Source of the DNA: Lineus longissimus
Taxonomy: Eukaryota > Nemertea > Pilidiophora > Heteronemertea > Lineidae
Length of the DNA stretch: 64,000 nucleotides
Direction of reading: 5' to 3'
Assembly: GCF_910592395.1 (NCBI RefSeq)
Contig: NC_088323.1
Location: forward strand, 5,704,001 to 5,768,000
In this document: one piece after another, positions 44,160-57,291 of the stretch
Layout of the letters: each line of letters opens with the position of its first letter
Numbering within the stretch: position 1 is the stretch's first letter
The notes under the pieces: generated by a model
The model's input: the letters and a program-made list of their open reading frames with translations, nothing else
Told to the model about the DNA's origin: nothing
Databases searched by the model: none
Position numbers and translations under genes: made by a program

Positions 44160-44600
44160 TTTTTATGAGGTCAATTTTGTTTTCCTTTCTTTCATTAGGT
44201 CTTTAGTCATAATAATTAACCCGTAACCTGATAATGGCATACACTGATTAACGCGTACTCTGATGATGGGGTACACTGATAAAGTTATACACTGAAGTGA
44301 TTTCAACGATTTTTTCTGATAAAAGATAGCAACATTCTGACTAAAGATCACTAATTGTTCAATTTTATATCCCATTGTCTTTGCAATCTTATTATAGAAA
44401 ATACTTTGGCTAAGTACTGCCAGTTAAATCAATTTCGTTTCACTTTCTTTTATCAGTTCTGTAGTCAGAAGGATTAACCCGTTCACTGATTAACATGTAC
44501 ACAGAATAGGGCGAACACTGATTACGAAAAACAATGATTACGAAGTACACTGATTAAGTAATGCACTGATTGAAGACATTATCACAACAAATGGTAAAAA
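44160..44600. repeat. Diverged direct repeat with TACACTGATTA words
   Basis: The segments around 44170-44330 and 44445-44590 share CTTTCTTT.ATTAGGTCTTTAGTCA, GATTAACCCG and several copies of ACACTGATTAAG. It looks like an old tandem duplication of intergenic or intron DNA. Confidence 0.4.
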
Positions 44601-45169
44601 AAGGCATGGACTTGATTAAAATGTTTGTTTTGCTAAAGGGACGTCATTGATGAGGCATCTTCTTTTTCTGTACTGCTAAACAGATAGTAAACAGTTGAGA
44701 TGTTGTCCATCATCTCAAATCAAATGGTCCTCCATGTTGCAATTCGTACAATACTATACATAGTTCATGGCAAATTAGGCCAATTACCTCAATTGATATA
44801 TATACACATTTTTTTCTGAGACCGGAAGCCTGACAATAAAATGATACAAGATATGAATTCGTAGAAAAAGTGTGGTTTTTCATTCATGTGATTTAATGTA
44901 TGCAGCAACTGTCGTCCTTGGCATTCCGAGTATTGATTTTATCACGGAGGATTTCATTCACTGTACCAATGCATTGCCGACTCAACTCGCAATATAATAG
45001 CCTGCCTGGGTGAGGCTATTTTTAGCACACCGGTTCTTATCGCTGATACACCTCTAGGAAAAATCACGTAAATTAATATGATTTCTCATCTAATGCAGTA
45101 ATGGAGGATAGGAAATAATAATTTGTTGCAGTTTTTCCCCAATTTTGACAAGGTTATAAGTGACATATG

Positions 45170-45413
45170 TTACAGTGACGTACGCCGGGTTCGTAGCTGC
45201 TGATTGGCTCGGTTCCAGTCGTTTCAGTGTGGGTTTAGGATCTCTGTGTTTCTTCGGACCTTTTGGCCCTTTCTTTGCCAGTTGTGGCACATCAGGGCAG
45301 CACGTCATGCCGCGTAGATCCAGCTAGGTCGTGTCCTCCGTCGGAGCGAAATCTAGCGCGAGGCTAGCAGGGATAACGGGCTCCTTAGCTGTTGGATACA
45401 AAGTGAAACCACC
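45170..45413 (+). promoter_or_regulatory. Probable promoter and 5' UTR of the 45.4 kb first exon
   Basis: CpG dinucleotides cluster here (TCGTGTCCTCCGTCGGAGCG, TCTAGCGCGAGG) in an AT-rich neighbourhood, and the exon with an ideal start codon follows. No TATA box is visible. Confidence 0.4.
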
Positions 45414-45452
45414 ATGGACGATCCCTACAGCTACACTACAGAACCACAAATG
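45414..45452 (+). CDS. Candidate first coding exon: MDDPYSYTTEPQM
   Basis: The ATG has an ideal start context (ACCACCATGG). The 39-nt frame ends at a GTAAAAAT donor in phase 0, so it can join the exon at 49953 directly. The 150 bp upstream are CpG-richer than the surroundings, as expected of a promoter. The product is unidentified. Confidence 0.55.
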
Positions 45453-48400
45453 GTAAAAATAGTGCATTTTCAATATCGTGTCATTGTAAAAGCAAAATGA
45501 TTCTGTTCATAGCACTGTTTAGCTGTAGCAGTTCGTCCTTATTGTATCAGGTAGTCATTGTATTGTTGTAACGTTGATCGAAACGAGGAAAATTGTCAGC
45601 ATATTGCCCTGGAAATCCACAGGTGGCTTATTAAGTGGATTGAAATGTACACACTTGTGTGTGTACATTGTATGTATGTTGGTGGATACTTGCATATAGC
45701 ATAGCAGGCAGCTGCTGTCTTATAGATATCAAAAAATTATGCGGAAATGTTTAATCCACCCCTGCCCTACCCCTAAAACTGACCTCGATGACCCCACGCA
45801 TCCTGCCTTGGTACCCCAGGCCAGAGTGATCTAAATCGCTTGTTTGGATATCTGATATGTTCACTTTAAGGGGGTACGCTGTTCATAATAACTGCATGGT
45901 GTTCCAGGAAAATAGAAATGCAGTTGTACACAATGCCACAGTACATTTATTATGCATAGGAATGTTCTAAAACTCTGTTCTTATAGTATTTCCATATCTG
46001 TCTACTGTCTATTACGGCGTTTTCGAAGTTTGTATCAAGTGCATATTTAGAGAATTTGAAATTTTCAAATTCAATTACAAATTTCAAATATCTAACGAAC
46101 GGCGTAGGCCTTTAACCTGTTTGTCATTATGCATCAACGGGGACGTCTCTACCCCTTCAGCTCCTGATAAGACAAAGTAGATGGTTCTGCTTTAGTTCGA
46201 AGTTGATGTCACTAATCCATGTTGTTGTCTTGGCAGCTTTGGTCGTCATGGTAATAGGGTCGTCATGGTAACAGGGTGATGTGCAGAAACATGGGTGAAA
46301 CTGGTTTGTTTCCAAGACAGCTATTGTTTGAGCAGCCACCATAAAGAGTAATCACGGCTTATTGTCGAAAGAATACTTGCATCATCATTGCTGATGAATC
46401 ATTCAACGCTGCATGTGTTGGCCTTTATAATGCGCTAGGGGTAGGCCTAAAAATGGGATGTTCTTGGCTCCAATGCTGCTGATGCTCTGAGCAGACTAGT
46501 ATGTCAACAAGGATGTCAGTGTTGTCAGGAATAAACGGTTCAAAAGTTGCTACGCCTACATTACAACTTGTAGCGTGGGTGTATTTAACCAGTCTAGGGA
46601 GTTTTATCGGTTATTTCCTTTGTCGTTTGTGGTTGGTGTGATCACAGCCCCATCACCAAAGTTGAGCCACACTGAAAGTGGTTAATAGCCAATGGGTGGC
46701 TGATCAGGAATCCTCAAATGTCTGGCCGTCTGACCAAGGTTGCGGGTCGTTTGATGCCAAACAGGACTGCGATCTCGGTTTCTCCATAAATCAGTGGCCT
46801 CGAAAATTGCGTATTTTCCAGCATTGCAGTTTTCTGGGACCATGCCTTGGGACGGAAAAGAACTAGAGGTACATGACGTAGCCAGTCCCTCGTACAGTCC
46901 CCACCTGATTAGCCGCATGCACTGGTAGGGGTGGAGACTAGGCGTATCCACTGCCTCTAGAGTGTATAGCTACATCTCTAGCTGTGGCTAACAGTTAAGG
47001 CTCAAGATTTACAGTACTTGGTTCATTCATCATCATGATTTTGGCTAAACATTCGTCTAAAAATAAGTAATCAAGATTTATTTTTATACATATCTTACAG
47101 GTGGTAGGATGTTTTATGGCAGGGCTCTCACTTCACCTGATCTTATGCGCTCCATGTTACTAACCTTGTAGAGCTACCTGTTGTACTCTTAGGACATGCA
47201 ACTTTTTTTCCTGCAAGAGCTCTCAAGGCCAAACCTAAAACATCTTCTGAGTCTCAAGCTAACAGTAGGGAGTACCATGAACCTTGTGACTGCTAGTCTT
47301 GAGACCCTGAAGCCACTACACCACCGCGGCTTCCAATGGCAATGAAATGTCTTTTTTGGACCACAGCTTACTGACAGGGAAGGGAACCAGTGGTACCTGA
47401 CTTAGTTACACAGGCATGATATTGCTTTAGCCAGCACAGTTCTTTGATTGTAAATTCTACTCCTGGCCCAAGAACATTTCATATGAATTGCGTGAGGAAC
47501 GAACATGGCACCAAAAATAACGTCAGCTCGAGAATGAAAATGCTGTGGTTAAACCCACTTAATTACTTTGCACTCAAATAAATCTCTAATAATTGGCTTC
47601 GCAGGAAATATTGCCATTCATAGGTAAAAAATCCCTTGTATGCCTTATTAGTTAATTGCCAACTCGTTATTTTGTTAATCAGATATTCTTAAAGGGATCG
47701 CAGCTCCCTCTAGTTCCGCACTGCGTGGCGATTCAGCGTCTCCTGTCACCTCAGACTCTTCCGACATCCAATGTAAGGCTTGGGAAGTTCTAGCCAGAGT
47801 GGTGCCACCTTTCAACCCTTTGAAAGTACCTGTTGCATTGATTTTGAAGTCCATTCTTCTCAGGTTGTTCAAATGCGCCCCAGTGCATCCCTTGCGAATG
47901 GACAAAATTGACGGTTCGACACCTCGGGGGTATTCTTGGTGAAAAGACACGAAATAATGTTAGCGTCTTGTGTTTCTGATTGTTCAGACTGGTTGGGTCT
48001 TTTTACAAGGTCATCTCAACATTCCTGTTGAATCCTTAATGCCAACATAGGCCTGGGGATAGATCAGAGCATTCTAAAGACCAAGTCGATTATGGCGTGT
48101 TTTCAAATTATAGGTTCGTGGCCTCAAAGTGATATGATGTCGTATTCATGGCACAGTTTGTGCCGTGAACTGGTCTGTGCAATAAATATCTGATGATGCA
48201 ACCAGTGCCAGTGGGGATGCGCAACTATCGCTCAGTGCCCCGTCTCACGCCAGGCTGAAGTGAATGGCCCTGAGACAACAGCTTGGTTGGAGCTGTCAAT
48301 ATGCCCTTACCGCCTCAGTTTAGGCCCATACTGTAGCTCCACCCTTGCGGTGTTTGATGAGACAATCACTACCTCCAATTTGGTATCAAATCCTTAAATC

Positions 48401-49952
48401 AAACTCTCAAAGTTGGAAGAAAATTGTGTCAAATTTGCAGTAGGCATCCATGCAGAGTCAGTGGCACTTGACTTGAATCCCGGACAAACTAAAAAATCAC
48501 TTCAGGCACTTTTAAAAAAGAGTTTAGAACGTTAAAGGAAGTAGGCCTAGTTTTAGAAGCCTAAAAATCATTGGGGTGTTTTTAATTGGCCTAGAGGACA
48601 TTTCTGTTAGGATTTAACTGATGTCCAGATGACTATCGGTGAAGGATGAATCCAATATTTCATAACATGGTAAGATTTCGTGAATAATTTTAGTCATGTT
48701 TCCTCACATGGACTCATTTCCTTGACCTGGTTGTGCCATTTCCTGTCATGCCTGTTGTTTTCTGGTTTAGGCCGCCTGTTAACTCATGCCTGTTGACTTG
48801 AGAAAATTGTTGAGAACTGGGACATATTTCGAAATCCTACTCGACGTAGCTAGTCCAAAATCTCTTCGTGTTCCTTCAGCACCTAAAGATGGAGCCGTTA
48901 TTCCTCTGGACACCTGACGCTAGGTTCCATTTGGCGTGTTCTGTGTGCTTGCAAGAGTAAGCACCACAACGTTCTTTTTGGCGCAAGCACCTCATCTCTT
49001 AAAGGGACAGTATATGCAGCAGCTAGGCAGGCAAGATGAAATTACAAGAAGTCGTCAATAGGGGTCTCTCACATCTCACAGTGCGTCGAAATGATTCACG
49101 CTTGTACGAGGAATATATTTAGTGCTGAATCTTACATGACCCAGAGCCCTTAATACTAATATTAGTCACCTGAAGATGGCCAATTGAACCCCTCTGCTCC
49201 TGCCTATAGTCCCTCTTTAAGGCAGTGGAATGGTGGTCTCAGAAATTGAACCCATGACCCCTTTGATATTGATACTGTAGTGTAAAAATGGTCTACATGT
49301 AATTCAACTGTCGACAATGTGTCAAGTCTATTTTGAAGAATGCTATATCACGACTTTAAATCAATTCATCTAAAGATTATCGAATCAAGACACACCCACA
49401 ACTGCGACCTTGGTTACCATAGCAACAATTATTGTGCTCTCACCGAGGATAACAGTTGTTAGTGTTATCATCTTCCGACATCAAATTGTTGCATCTTAGA
49501 GAAAATGCCAGAGATTTTCTCAGTTCTTGTCGTCTTAATGTTAGCCTGTAGCATCTCACGTTGATTTATCACAGGAAACCATGACAACGCCCACAATGAC
49601 GCTGATGTCACTAGGGTCTCTGATGTTGAATAAACGTCGGCAAATGATGCATCGATTTTTTGAGAGAAGACGGTGATCTCTCTACTGGCAGAGCTTACAT
49701 AATTTTTGGCACACCCTGTGTCTTTGGGCTTTTTGCCTATGCTGCTTGTCCAAGGTTTGAGTTTGGGCATTGACGTGGAATGGTCTTGCACAGAAAAAGT
49801 GTGGATCTATAGTACTGAAACAAAGTAAGAATAAGCATGCTGCCTGCACCAACTTGAAACACACCTGACCCTTGCTCCTTCACTTCAACTGTCTGAACGC
49901 GTTCTAAAAAGAAGCCTTTTGATTTCAAATGTTTGTTTTCCTCTCTTTCCAG
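45453..49952. other. Presumed intron between the exons at 45.4 and 49.95 kb
   Basis: No further convincing exon is seen. A weak tRNA-like segment on the minus strand (about 47275-47335, GGTGTAGTGGCTTCAGG) may be an old SINE. The rest is AT-rich single-copy-looking sequence. Confidence 0.35.
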
Positions 49953-50150
49953 CAGGCCCAGCCAAGACCTTACTACAACACAGTAAAACGAAGCATGTCG
50001 CCCAGCGCCACCCCGAACACTCCTGGCCCTGCCCCAGCTCCAGCCGCTGCCCAGTATCCACCTCCAGCAACTTGGTTAAACTACTATCGTGGGACGAGGT
50101 ACCAGCCACCCAATCCAGCAGCATATGGTAGCTACGCCCAGCCACCACAG
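49953..50150 (+). CDS. Internal exon, Pro/Ala/Gln/Tyr-rich (66 residues)
   Basis: A strong acceptor (TTTTCCTCTCTTTCCAG) and donor (CAG|GTAGGTTG) bound an open phase 0-0 exon of 198 nt. It encodes QAQPRPYYNTVKRSMSPSAT, then a PNTPGPAPAPAAAQYPPPAT stretch and a YRGTRYQPPNPAAYGSYAQP ending. The composition is that of a disordered region in a transcription or RNA-binding factor, but there is no domain to name it. It follows naturally from the 13-residue exon at 45414. Confidence 0.7.
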
Positions 50151-50272
50151 GTAGGTTGAAGTGTAAAAATAATATAACACACAGATAGAATACCAAATCT
50201 CAAAATTGTATTTCTAACTTCTGCCGATCATGGCGCTGATCAGTGTACCAATGCCCTCTACCCTTCTGAGTC

Positions 50273-50779
50273 ACCCTGAGGAAATCAGGGGTTAATGTTT
50301 GCTTCTCCCGACCTGCACACAAACCCCTGAGACCTTCGGCCTCATTTGGTGAAATACAGGCATACATCACCTTTAAATCAGCACCGAGATTAAACTATCA
50401 ACCTCGGTTCTGGTACCGAACTTCTATGATTTATATGAATGAAAACCGCACTCAGAGCTCCAAGAATCGAGGTTGCAGTGCGCACCTCGAAGGAGACACT
50501 GCTCTCTCGTTGTCGGCATGATCAAATGCGATTCATTCTCCAAAGCAGCCATGACATTCAAGCATAGTGTAGGATTACTATCACTACTATCCACTGCACC
50601 GGAGAATGAGTGCGAGTTTGTATATCGCTTTTTGAAATTCCCAGACTCAAATGTAAGCAACGCTCTGATTGGGCGTACTCACTTCTGCCCTGGCTACGTC
50701 ACCAAATGAGGGCGAATGTCTCTGGGGTTTGTGTGCAGGGCCGGAGAAGCAAACATTAACCCCTGATTTCCTCAGGATG
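50273..50779. mobile_element. Inverted-repeat element (CCTGAGGAAATCAGGGG family), copy with 80-bp arms
   Basis: ACCCTGAGGAAATCAGGGGT through CTGCACACAAACCCC at the left is complementary to GGGGTTTGTGTGCAGGGCCG through CCCCTGATTTCCTCAGG at the right. The two arms are about 80 bp and the element about 507 bp. It lies in the presumed intron after the exon at 49953. Confidence 0.8.
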
Positions 50780-53700
50780 CTACGGAGTTCATGGAGAACT
50801 AAAACTTGATTGAATTTCAGTTCTGTGTCAAGAAGCCAGGTGGCAGCACGAGCGTCCAGAAAAAGTTTAACCTGGTCTTGACAGATATAATTATTCTGTT
50901 TGAAATCTTCATTCTAATTTGGGGCGTCGTAAATCTAATTTCATTACTTCCCAATTGTGCTAATTTGATTTGCACGGTCAGGCCTATGGGCTGATTACGG
51001 CAGTGTGGCAGTGTGGCCGATCACATGATCGTATTGAATATGACCTCCCAAGATATTTGAAGAATATCAAACTCAACGATTTCCAGTTATTCCCGTAAAC
51101 GGAGATCTATTTATCGCATAGAGTAGCGATTATAATTGCTGGTAGCTGCGATTAAAATTGCTTGTTTGTTTGGCGCTCATGATCACTAGCTGCATTAACT
51201 GAGACTCAACTACATTTACTCAGCTGATAGGGGCCTACAGCTTGAAAATCTTCCATGATAGGGGGTCTAAAATATCAGGCATAATACCGAAGTAGGTGTG
51301 ATCGTAACATCTAGGTACAAGCAAAGGGCTCATACCCTTTTGATTTTGACTAGGGTTCAAACCCAGCTGCAGCAGCAAAGCCCTTATTAACCCCTTCATA
51401 AAATCCAGTCTGGCATGCTAATTACAACATAATTGATTAGCAAATCATATGCAGCATTGTATGTTATTGACTGCTTATAATCCCTACCATCTGTGTACCC
51501 AGACCGCCAAATCACCGGCTTTCATACCCAACACCCCCAGTGTTGGCCAAATCAGGCATAATGGTATAATCCAATTGTTTAGATTGCCTAGTCTGGTCAC
51601 ATCTATCTTATTTATGTGGGTAGGGTCGTTTTATAGTATTCAGGGTAGAGGAGATAGTTCGGTAGTGATGCAAAGCAATTCGTTTAACACCAGAAGAGAA
51701 CCGAGGATGCCTGTCAGAATTCAAGTGAGTAGATCTTTGAGAAGCGCTTTTGATGAAAAAGTATCCAAAGTTCGATGTTATTTAGTTTCATGGCTGTGAT
51801 TTGAGGCCGGCTTTAGTCGCAGCTGTGACAATTTGGACTATGTCCAAGTATACTTAATACTGCTAGGCCTATGTATGAATGCGTATACAACACACGGGCC
51901 GGGTATGGGTCAATGGCCAAAAGTTAAGGTCTGTTTTTGCTAGAGTTTTTGTTATTCATCAACATCCCTCTTACCAAGAATAAATAAAGACTCTACTTTA
52001 TTAATTCTTGATACCCAATAATTGGGGCATCATTTGCACATAAAAAACTACCATTTCCTCAGGTAGCCTACCCCTTCAGTGTTATTATCAGTAAGTAGGC
52101 TTTTGCGAGTGTTTGGGTAGGAAAAGCTGAATGAAAATTATTTGTTTTACGGTTTTACAATTGTCGGAGATGTTTTTAGAGTTATGCTTTGAAAGGACCT
52201 GGTTGCTTAAAAAACAAATTAAGTCACTAATACTGGCATTACTTGGCGTATCTCCTTCTGTTGAGCCCTTATTTAAAGGACTTTGTAGGGCTATGATGCA
52301 AAGGGGTACACCCCCAGGTGGGGCAAATTGACTTCTGTATAAATGCTATCGGCAAGAATGGCATGACAAATAGTGTCATGTGCCTCTTGCTATCGGGCGT
52401 ACGAATGTTGAATTGTAAATTTGAAAAAAGAAAGTATGATTCAGTTGAATCTTGACCTGCTGAAATACTTTCTGTATTGTCATAATGTACACATACAAGT
52501 CCACTGTGTCGTCTTCCTATCAATTATCTGTTAGTCAGACTAAAGAGTCTACATAATTTCCCTAATCAGTGCAATTTGGATGCCACAAGGTTCAACTCTC
52601 TGAAGATAATGGCTAAAATGCTTAATGACCCCTATACAATGGAGTTATTAACCAGTAATTAGTATACCAACTGTCCCATGGAAAATTATGGAGGTTAACC
52701 CCAATCACTGGAACCTTAAGGCAGTGTGACTGTAGACATTGTGCCATGTTGAAGACAGCTGGGTATGAGGTTTAGATACCTGTATCTTGTCGGTGGAGCT
52801 GCTGTGTACGCGTATAAGCCAGTGAGTTCAGGTCTCTGTTAAACGAATGTATGGATGTCTTCCCTCAAAGGTCATGTCGGCTCCTGACCTGTTTTACAGT
52901 AGATCAAATCTAACCGAACTTCAGATGAATAACGGCCTAATAATATTCAAGTGCAATGAAAAAGTGAACGAATGAACAACTTGCAACGGAATTGTCAGAG
53001 ATAACCTAAATTCCTGGCGAGTCAAATGTAATGATGTTTGGATATGCCCAGCAAAGTTGTATACAATTTGATTATTTTTGTCCGGTGATAAGCTTTTGAG
53101 TGAAATGAAAGTATGTTGCGATTTGATTTCGCTGCAAGAACCAATATACGGCCAGTCCATATCGCATAAAACATATCGCTGGCCGTACTTGACCTATATT
53201 TCACTTTGCTATTAGTGCATACTGTTGCACCTGATTTCAAACCCACCCCGGAGAATCAAAATCCTGAACTCCGGACAATACTTGCCTAGTCCAGGTTCCG
53301 AGTCATCTGGTGTTCCTGCTGGACCACCAGTTATTACGAACTGCATACGCCTTTAACTACATATGTTACATATTTGTCTATACCTGTCATGATGCTGGGC
53401 TTAAGTGTCAGATTAATCAAATTCAGGTCAAAGATGGAAGATAGGCTTGACTACATGTTTTACATACTTGTGTCTAGACATGTCATGATGCTGGGCCTAT
53501 GTAACTAGGAATATAGATGTATGGATTAGATCTAGCTAGATGTATGGACTCGATGTAGGGCTGATTTATATCAGTGCACATTCAAACATGTGTGCCCCAG
53601 CTTTGACCACAGCTGTCTGTAGAACAATCCTTCCATGAAATACGGTTGTGTGGCACATGCGCTGTCACAGCAGAGCCTAAAAAAAGTGATAAATGTCCTG

Positions 53701-54783
53701 GTGATCAATCGGTATTAAAGGGACAATTTGGGCTTGGGATTTCTCTGGCCAGGAGGATAATACCTCCGCTTGCCACCCTGCGCCGCTATATGTAGTGTTA
53801 CACAAATCACGCTCTAAAAATCATTTCTGCCTCAAATACAATGTTGAAAGAGACTAAAAAATCAAGCAGTGGTGTAAAATAATCATTCAAGCAATGGCCA
53901 GTGGTATGTTAATTCTCGGAATATTCATAGTTTGATTGTATATTTCAATTTTTTACGTGCCTTGTCTGAAATCGCTTTTGTAGTTTGCAGCTGGGTCTAG
54001 ACTTTCAACACAGCTGGGGTTTTTCAAGCGGGCTCCACTCTGCCAATACATTTCCAGTGCAGTTAAATACACTGCCTTAGCGCAATTATCATGCATACAT
54101 CTTTGATGAAACTTGGTATGTATAGTATTTGTATATCTGTCCACGCAATGGCAATGTTGAAATTCATATTCAGTATGTTAAAAATTAAAGGAAATTTCTA
54201 ATTCAAATTCAATTACAAATTTGTGATGAAGGACGTAGGCTATCCTAGAGGGCTTTCATATTCATGACAAACATGATCCAGCTGAACAATAATAGACATG
54301 ATTCAGCTGCTTGGTCCTTTAACCCTCTGACCTTTCTCTAGCGTCATGCAGCAAACTATGGATGATGGTTAAACTTAAAGGAGTAGTGGCCTTATCAACC
54401 CTCACTGCAATGCTGGTTAGAACTTAAAGGGGAAATGACCTCAACTTCAACTGAAAGACAATGACCTTATGAAACTTTACTGGAACAACATGCCGAGGGT
54501 TAACAATGTTAAAGGGGAAATGGCCTTATCAACCATTTCTGGAACAATGGCCCCTTAATTGATGCTGGTATTAGTGATTTCGGACTTTAGGATGTGATAA
54601 TGCCATATTGTCACTCCCATCATGCAACATCCTGGCTGGCATCGGCTGATAAGAAACTGTGCAGGAAGGATGTTGTGGAACAAGGTAAGGTCAAGGCCAT
54701 CATGAACTTGATCGGCATCTCATGGAAGGCCTACAAGGCCAACATGAACTTAATCGACATCCCATTGAAGGCCCAGAGTCATC

Positions 54784-55222
54784 AGTCGTACTTCCACCTA
54801 TCAAATCCCCGTGTCTTTTGCGCTTACACCTGTGAATTGCCGTGTCTAAATAGACCCGTGTGTCAAATCCCCGTGTCTATTAGCCCCATCGAGCTCGATG
54901 GGGCTAATCGGGGGCTAATTTAGACCCGTGTTGAACACGGGTTTTTTGATAGGTGGAATCTGAATAGCCCCGGCAATTGCAAGTTCGAAGACCCGGCGAC
55001 AGATGACACGGTGTGGTTGCCTCGGTATTGCGCACGCAAAATTCCCCTCCAACGGGAAAGAAACACAGGAGAGCTCCCTACCTACAGCGCACCTGTCGCC
55101 GGGGCTGTTAACCATTATCTAACACCACTGATAGGTGTAAGTGCGCCCCGGGTTTTTTGACACACGGCGAAGACACGGGTCTTGAAAAAACACGGGGTTT
55201 TATGATAGGTGGAACTACGACT
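54784..55222. mobile_element. 439-bp nested inverted-repeat element
   Basis: The outer arms AGTCGTACTTCCACCTATCA and TGATAGGTGGAACTACGACT are complementary. Inside are a perfect palindrome around GCCCCATCGAGCTCGATGGGGC (about 54882-54904) and several copies of CCCGTGTCTA-type words in both orientations. No frame for a transposase is present. Confidence 0.75.
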
Positions 55223-56123
55223 ATCGTTATACGCTGCATTTTGGTTTAGTATAAAGTTATGAACAAACCAAGGTCAACATTAGCCTGTCAAACCACATTT
55301 TGTGTCTAGTACTCTATTTTGGCAAATGCTTGAAATACCCTATAGCGTCTTGTGAATTTTAAAGGGCTATGTTGTTTATTAGAATTCTGAAATTTCTAAT
55401 TAAGATAATTCCCAACTATGTAAATATGTACTGAATATTGATTTCAACATTGCTGTTGTTTAGACAGGAATACAAATACTATAGCTACCAAGTTTCGGCA
55501 AATTTGCATGCATGATAACTGCACTATCTTCTGTTGATGCGAGCAGTACACCCCTTTGAGAAAGTTGCACAGATTGCTCTACCCGTTAGTGACCCCCTGT
55601 CTGGAAAAGGACGCCTGATCAAGATAAAACAAGTCCTCGTCAAATTAAGAGGAACTGGTGCTCATTCTTAACAAGATAACTACAGATATCGAGCCATCTC
55701 AAGAAAGGATTATGTAACACTTCCTCTGTAGGGTTGCTTAATCGTGATTATGTCACCATGGCAGTAATTTGCGTTGTCGGTTGAGGATGTCTGATTTGTG
55801 TGAAGTGGGGTGGACCAGTTGGGTTTGTCCCAAGTTGGTGATTATTCTTGAAAGTGTTATGTAATGGTAAGATGTCTTGAACTTGTAGTGTCATCTTCCC
55901 CTTATTCATCTGGTGAATTTGATAAATTGATCAAAATCTGTATACTCTTGTCTCATCCTGTTTCGACAGGAAAGGGTTCTGAAATTTACTTTTGAGTGAC
56001 CAGTTTATTCTTTTTCTGCCATGTTCAGCCGGCCTGTACAATATCAATATCCTCAGTCCTCTGAAGTGGATTGTCTGATTTAGGACTTGTGATGTCATCT
56101 TCTTCTATTTTGTATCTTTTCAG

Positions 56124-56159
56124 GCCAACCATCACGATCCACATTTGGAACACCATCAG
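56124..56159 (+). CDS. Candidate 36-nt microexon
   Basis: TTTTGTATCTTTTCAG precedes and GTAATTTC follows. In phase 0 it reads ANHHDPHLEHHQ and would extend the exon at 49953 in frame. In phase 1 it reads QPSRSTFGTPS, which looks equally natural. Neither reading is recognised. Confidence 0.4.
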
Positions 56160-57249
56160 GTAATTTCTTAAAATTGGTTCGTGAAAATGAGAAAGGAACC
56201 TTAACCTGGAGAATCAGTTCCCCAACTGTCCGAGAATCATCATCTTAATGCTGTGTATTCAAGGCAGGCTTTCCAACTTAACGAGTAGCCTGTCCTCGAT
56301 AGTGCCCGAGTGGGAAAATGTGTGCACCATAAGAAGAACAGCCAAAATATGCGCTTAATGCCCAAGTTACTAAATAAGTTACTAAATCAAGCCAGCTCAG
56401 CAAGTTGGAATACCAGTTTGATTCTCGCCAAGCTGGGAAATGGATTCTCAATGGTGAACCTGTTTTCTTGGAGTGTGCCTTTGCAAGAATTTGCCTGTCC
56501 TGTAATATTTCATGAGATTTGAACATGTTGGGTCTTGTTTATCAATCAATAGTGGTCCTCTAAAACTGCATGATAACACCACAAGGACTAGGTATATCAC
56601 CACCACACTGTTAATTGGACTCAGATTCTCAATTAGGTGGTATAAATATCATGGTTTGTTGTGAAGAGGTAGTTGTTAGACCAAAAACGTGTGGAGTTTG
56701 TGTAATGAATAGAAAACTTACAAAACACTAGGGTCACCTGACCAGTCCTTGCACGCAACACCGCCCCAGGAAATCGACCCTTCTGGCCACACAATTTTTT
56801 TGTACCTGTCCAAACACACCTCTTTGTCCTGTCATCACCGGCCACTGGCCAACACAATAGCAAGCATAATATTTCTTCACTGGTTGGCTGACCAAGTATT
56901 TGTTCAATTACAAATAAATTACTCTATCACAATACTCTGAAACTGCCCGAGGGAACTCGTCAAGAATCTTGAATTAATCATGAGATTTCTTAAGAGATTT
57001 GCTTAGAAACAAAGCCGATTCTTGATTTTATCCAATGTGAAAATTGACATATGGCTTTCGACTTAGTATCGGAATTTGGATTGTGGTGACTTCATGACGG
57101 TGAGTTTTTTCTGCTGAAATTTTGCCAAGTGTTACCTCTATTTACGTTACGTTGAAGAAAGAAATTACTGTACAATTAAAAACAAACCCCAGGTGATCAT
57201 CTGGTCTTGTCTTGTCTTTGATACTGACAGTTGCTGGATATTTTTTTAG

Positions 57250-57291
57250 GTGTTAGGCGCAAGCCTATTCTATAATCATAGCACAAACAAG
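57250..57291 (+). CDS. Candidate 42-nt microexon
   Basis: A TTTTTTTAG acceptor and AAG|GTAAGG donor bound a segment open only in phase 0 (VLGASLFYNHSTNK). The other two phases hit stops. Phase agrees with the other plus-strand exons in this region. Confidence 0.4.

Noticed and set aside
45090-45308. 72-residue minus-strand frame (K-G-P-K rich) as a divergent gene
   Set aside because: There is no homology, and its placement in the promoter of the plus-strand exon makes chance likely.
47675-47950. 91-residue minus-strand frame
   Set aside because: No recognisable family, no splice context, and it sits inside a presumed intron.
50820-50870. Possible exon after TGAATTTCAG
   Set aside because: The acceptor is fair but no matching donor keeps a sensible frame; the following G-T sites are weak.
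54579-54683. Possible exon ending GAACAAG|GTAAGG
   Set aside because: The donor is good but the acceptor is weak and the peptide shows no coding bias or family match.
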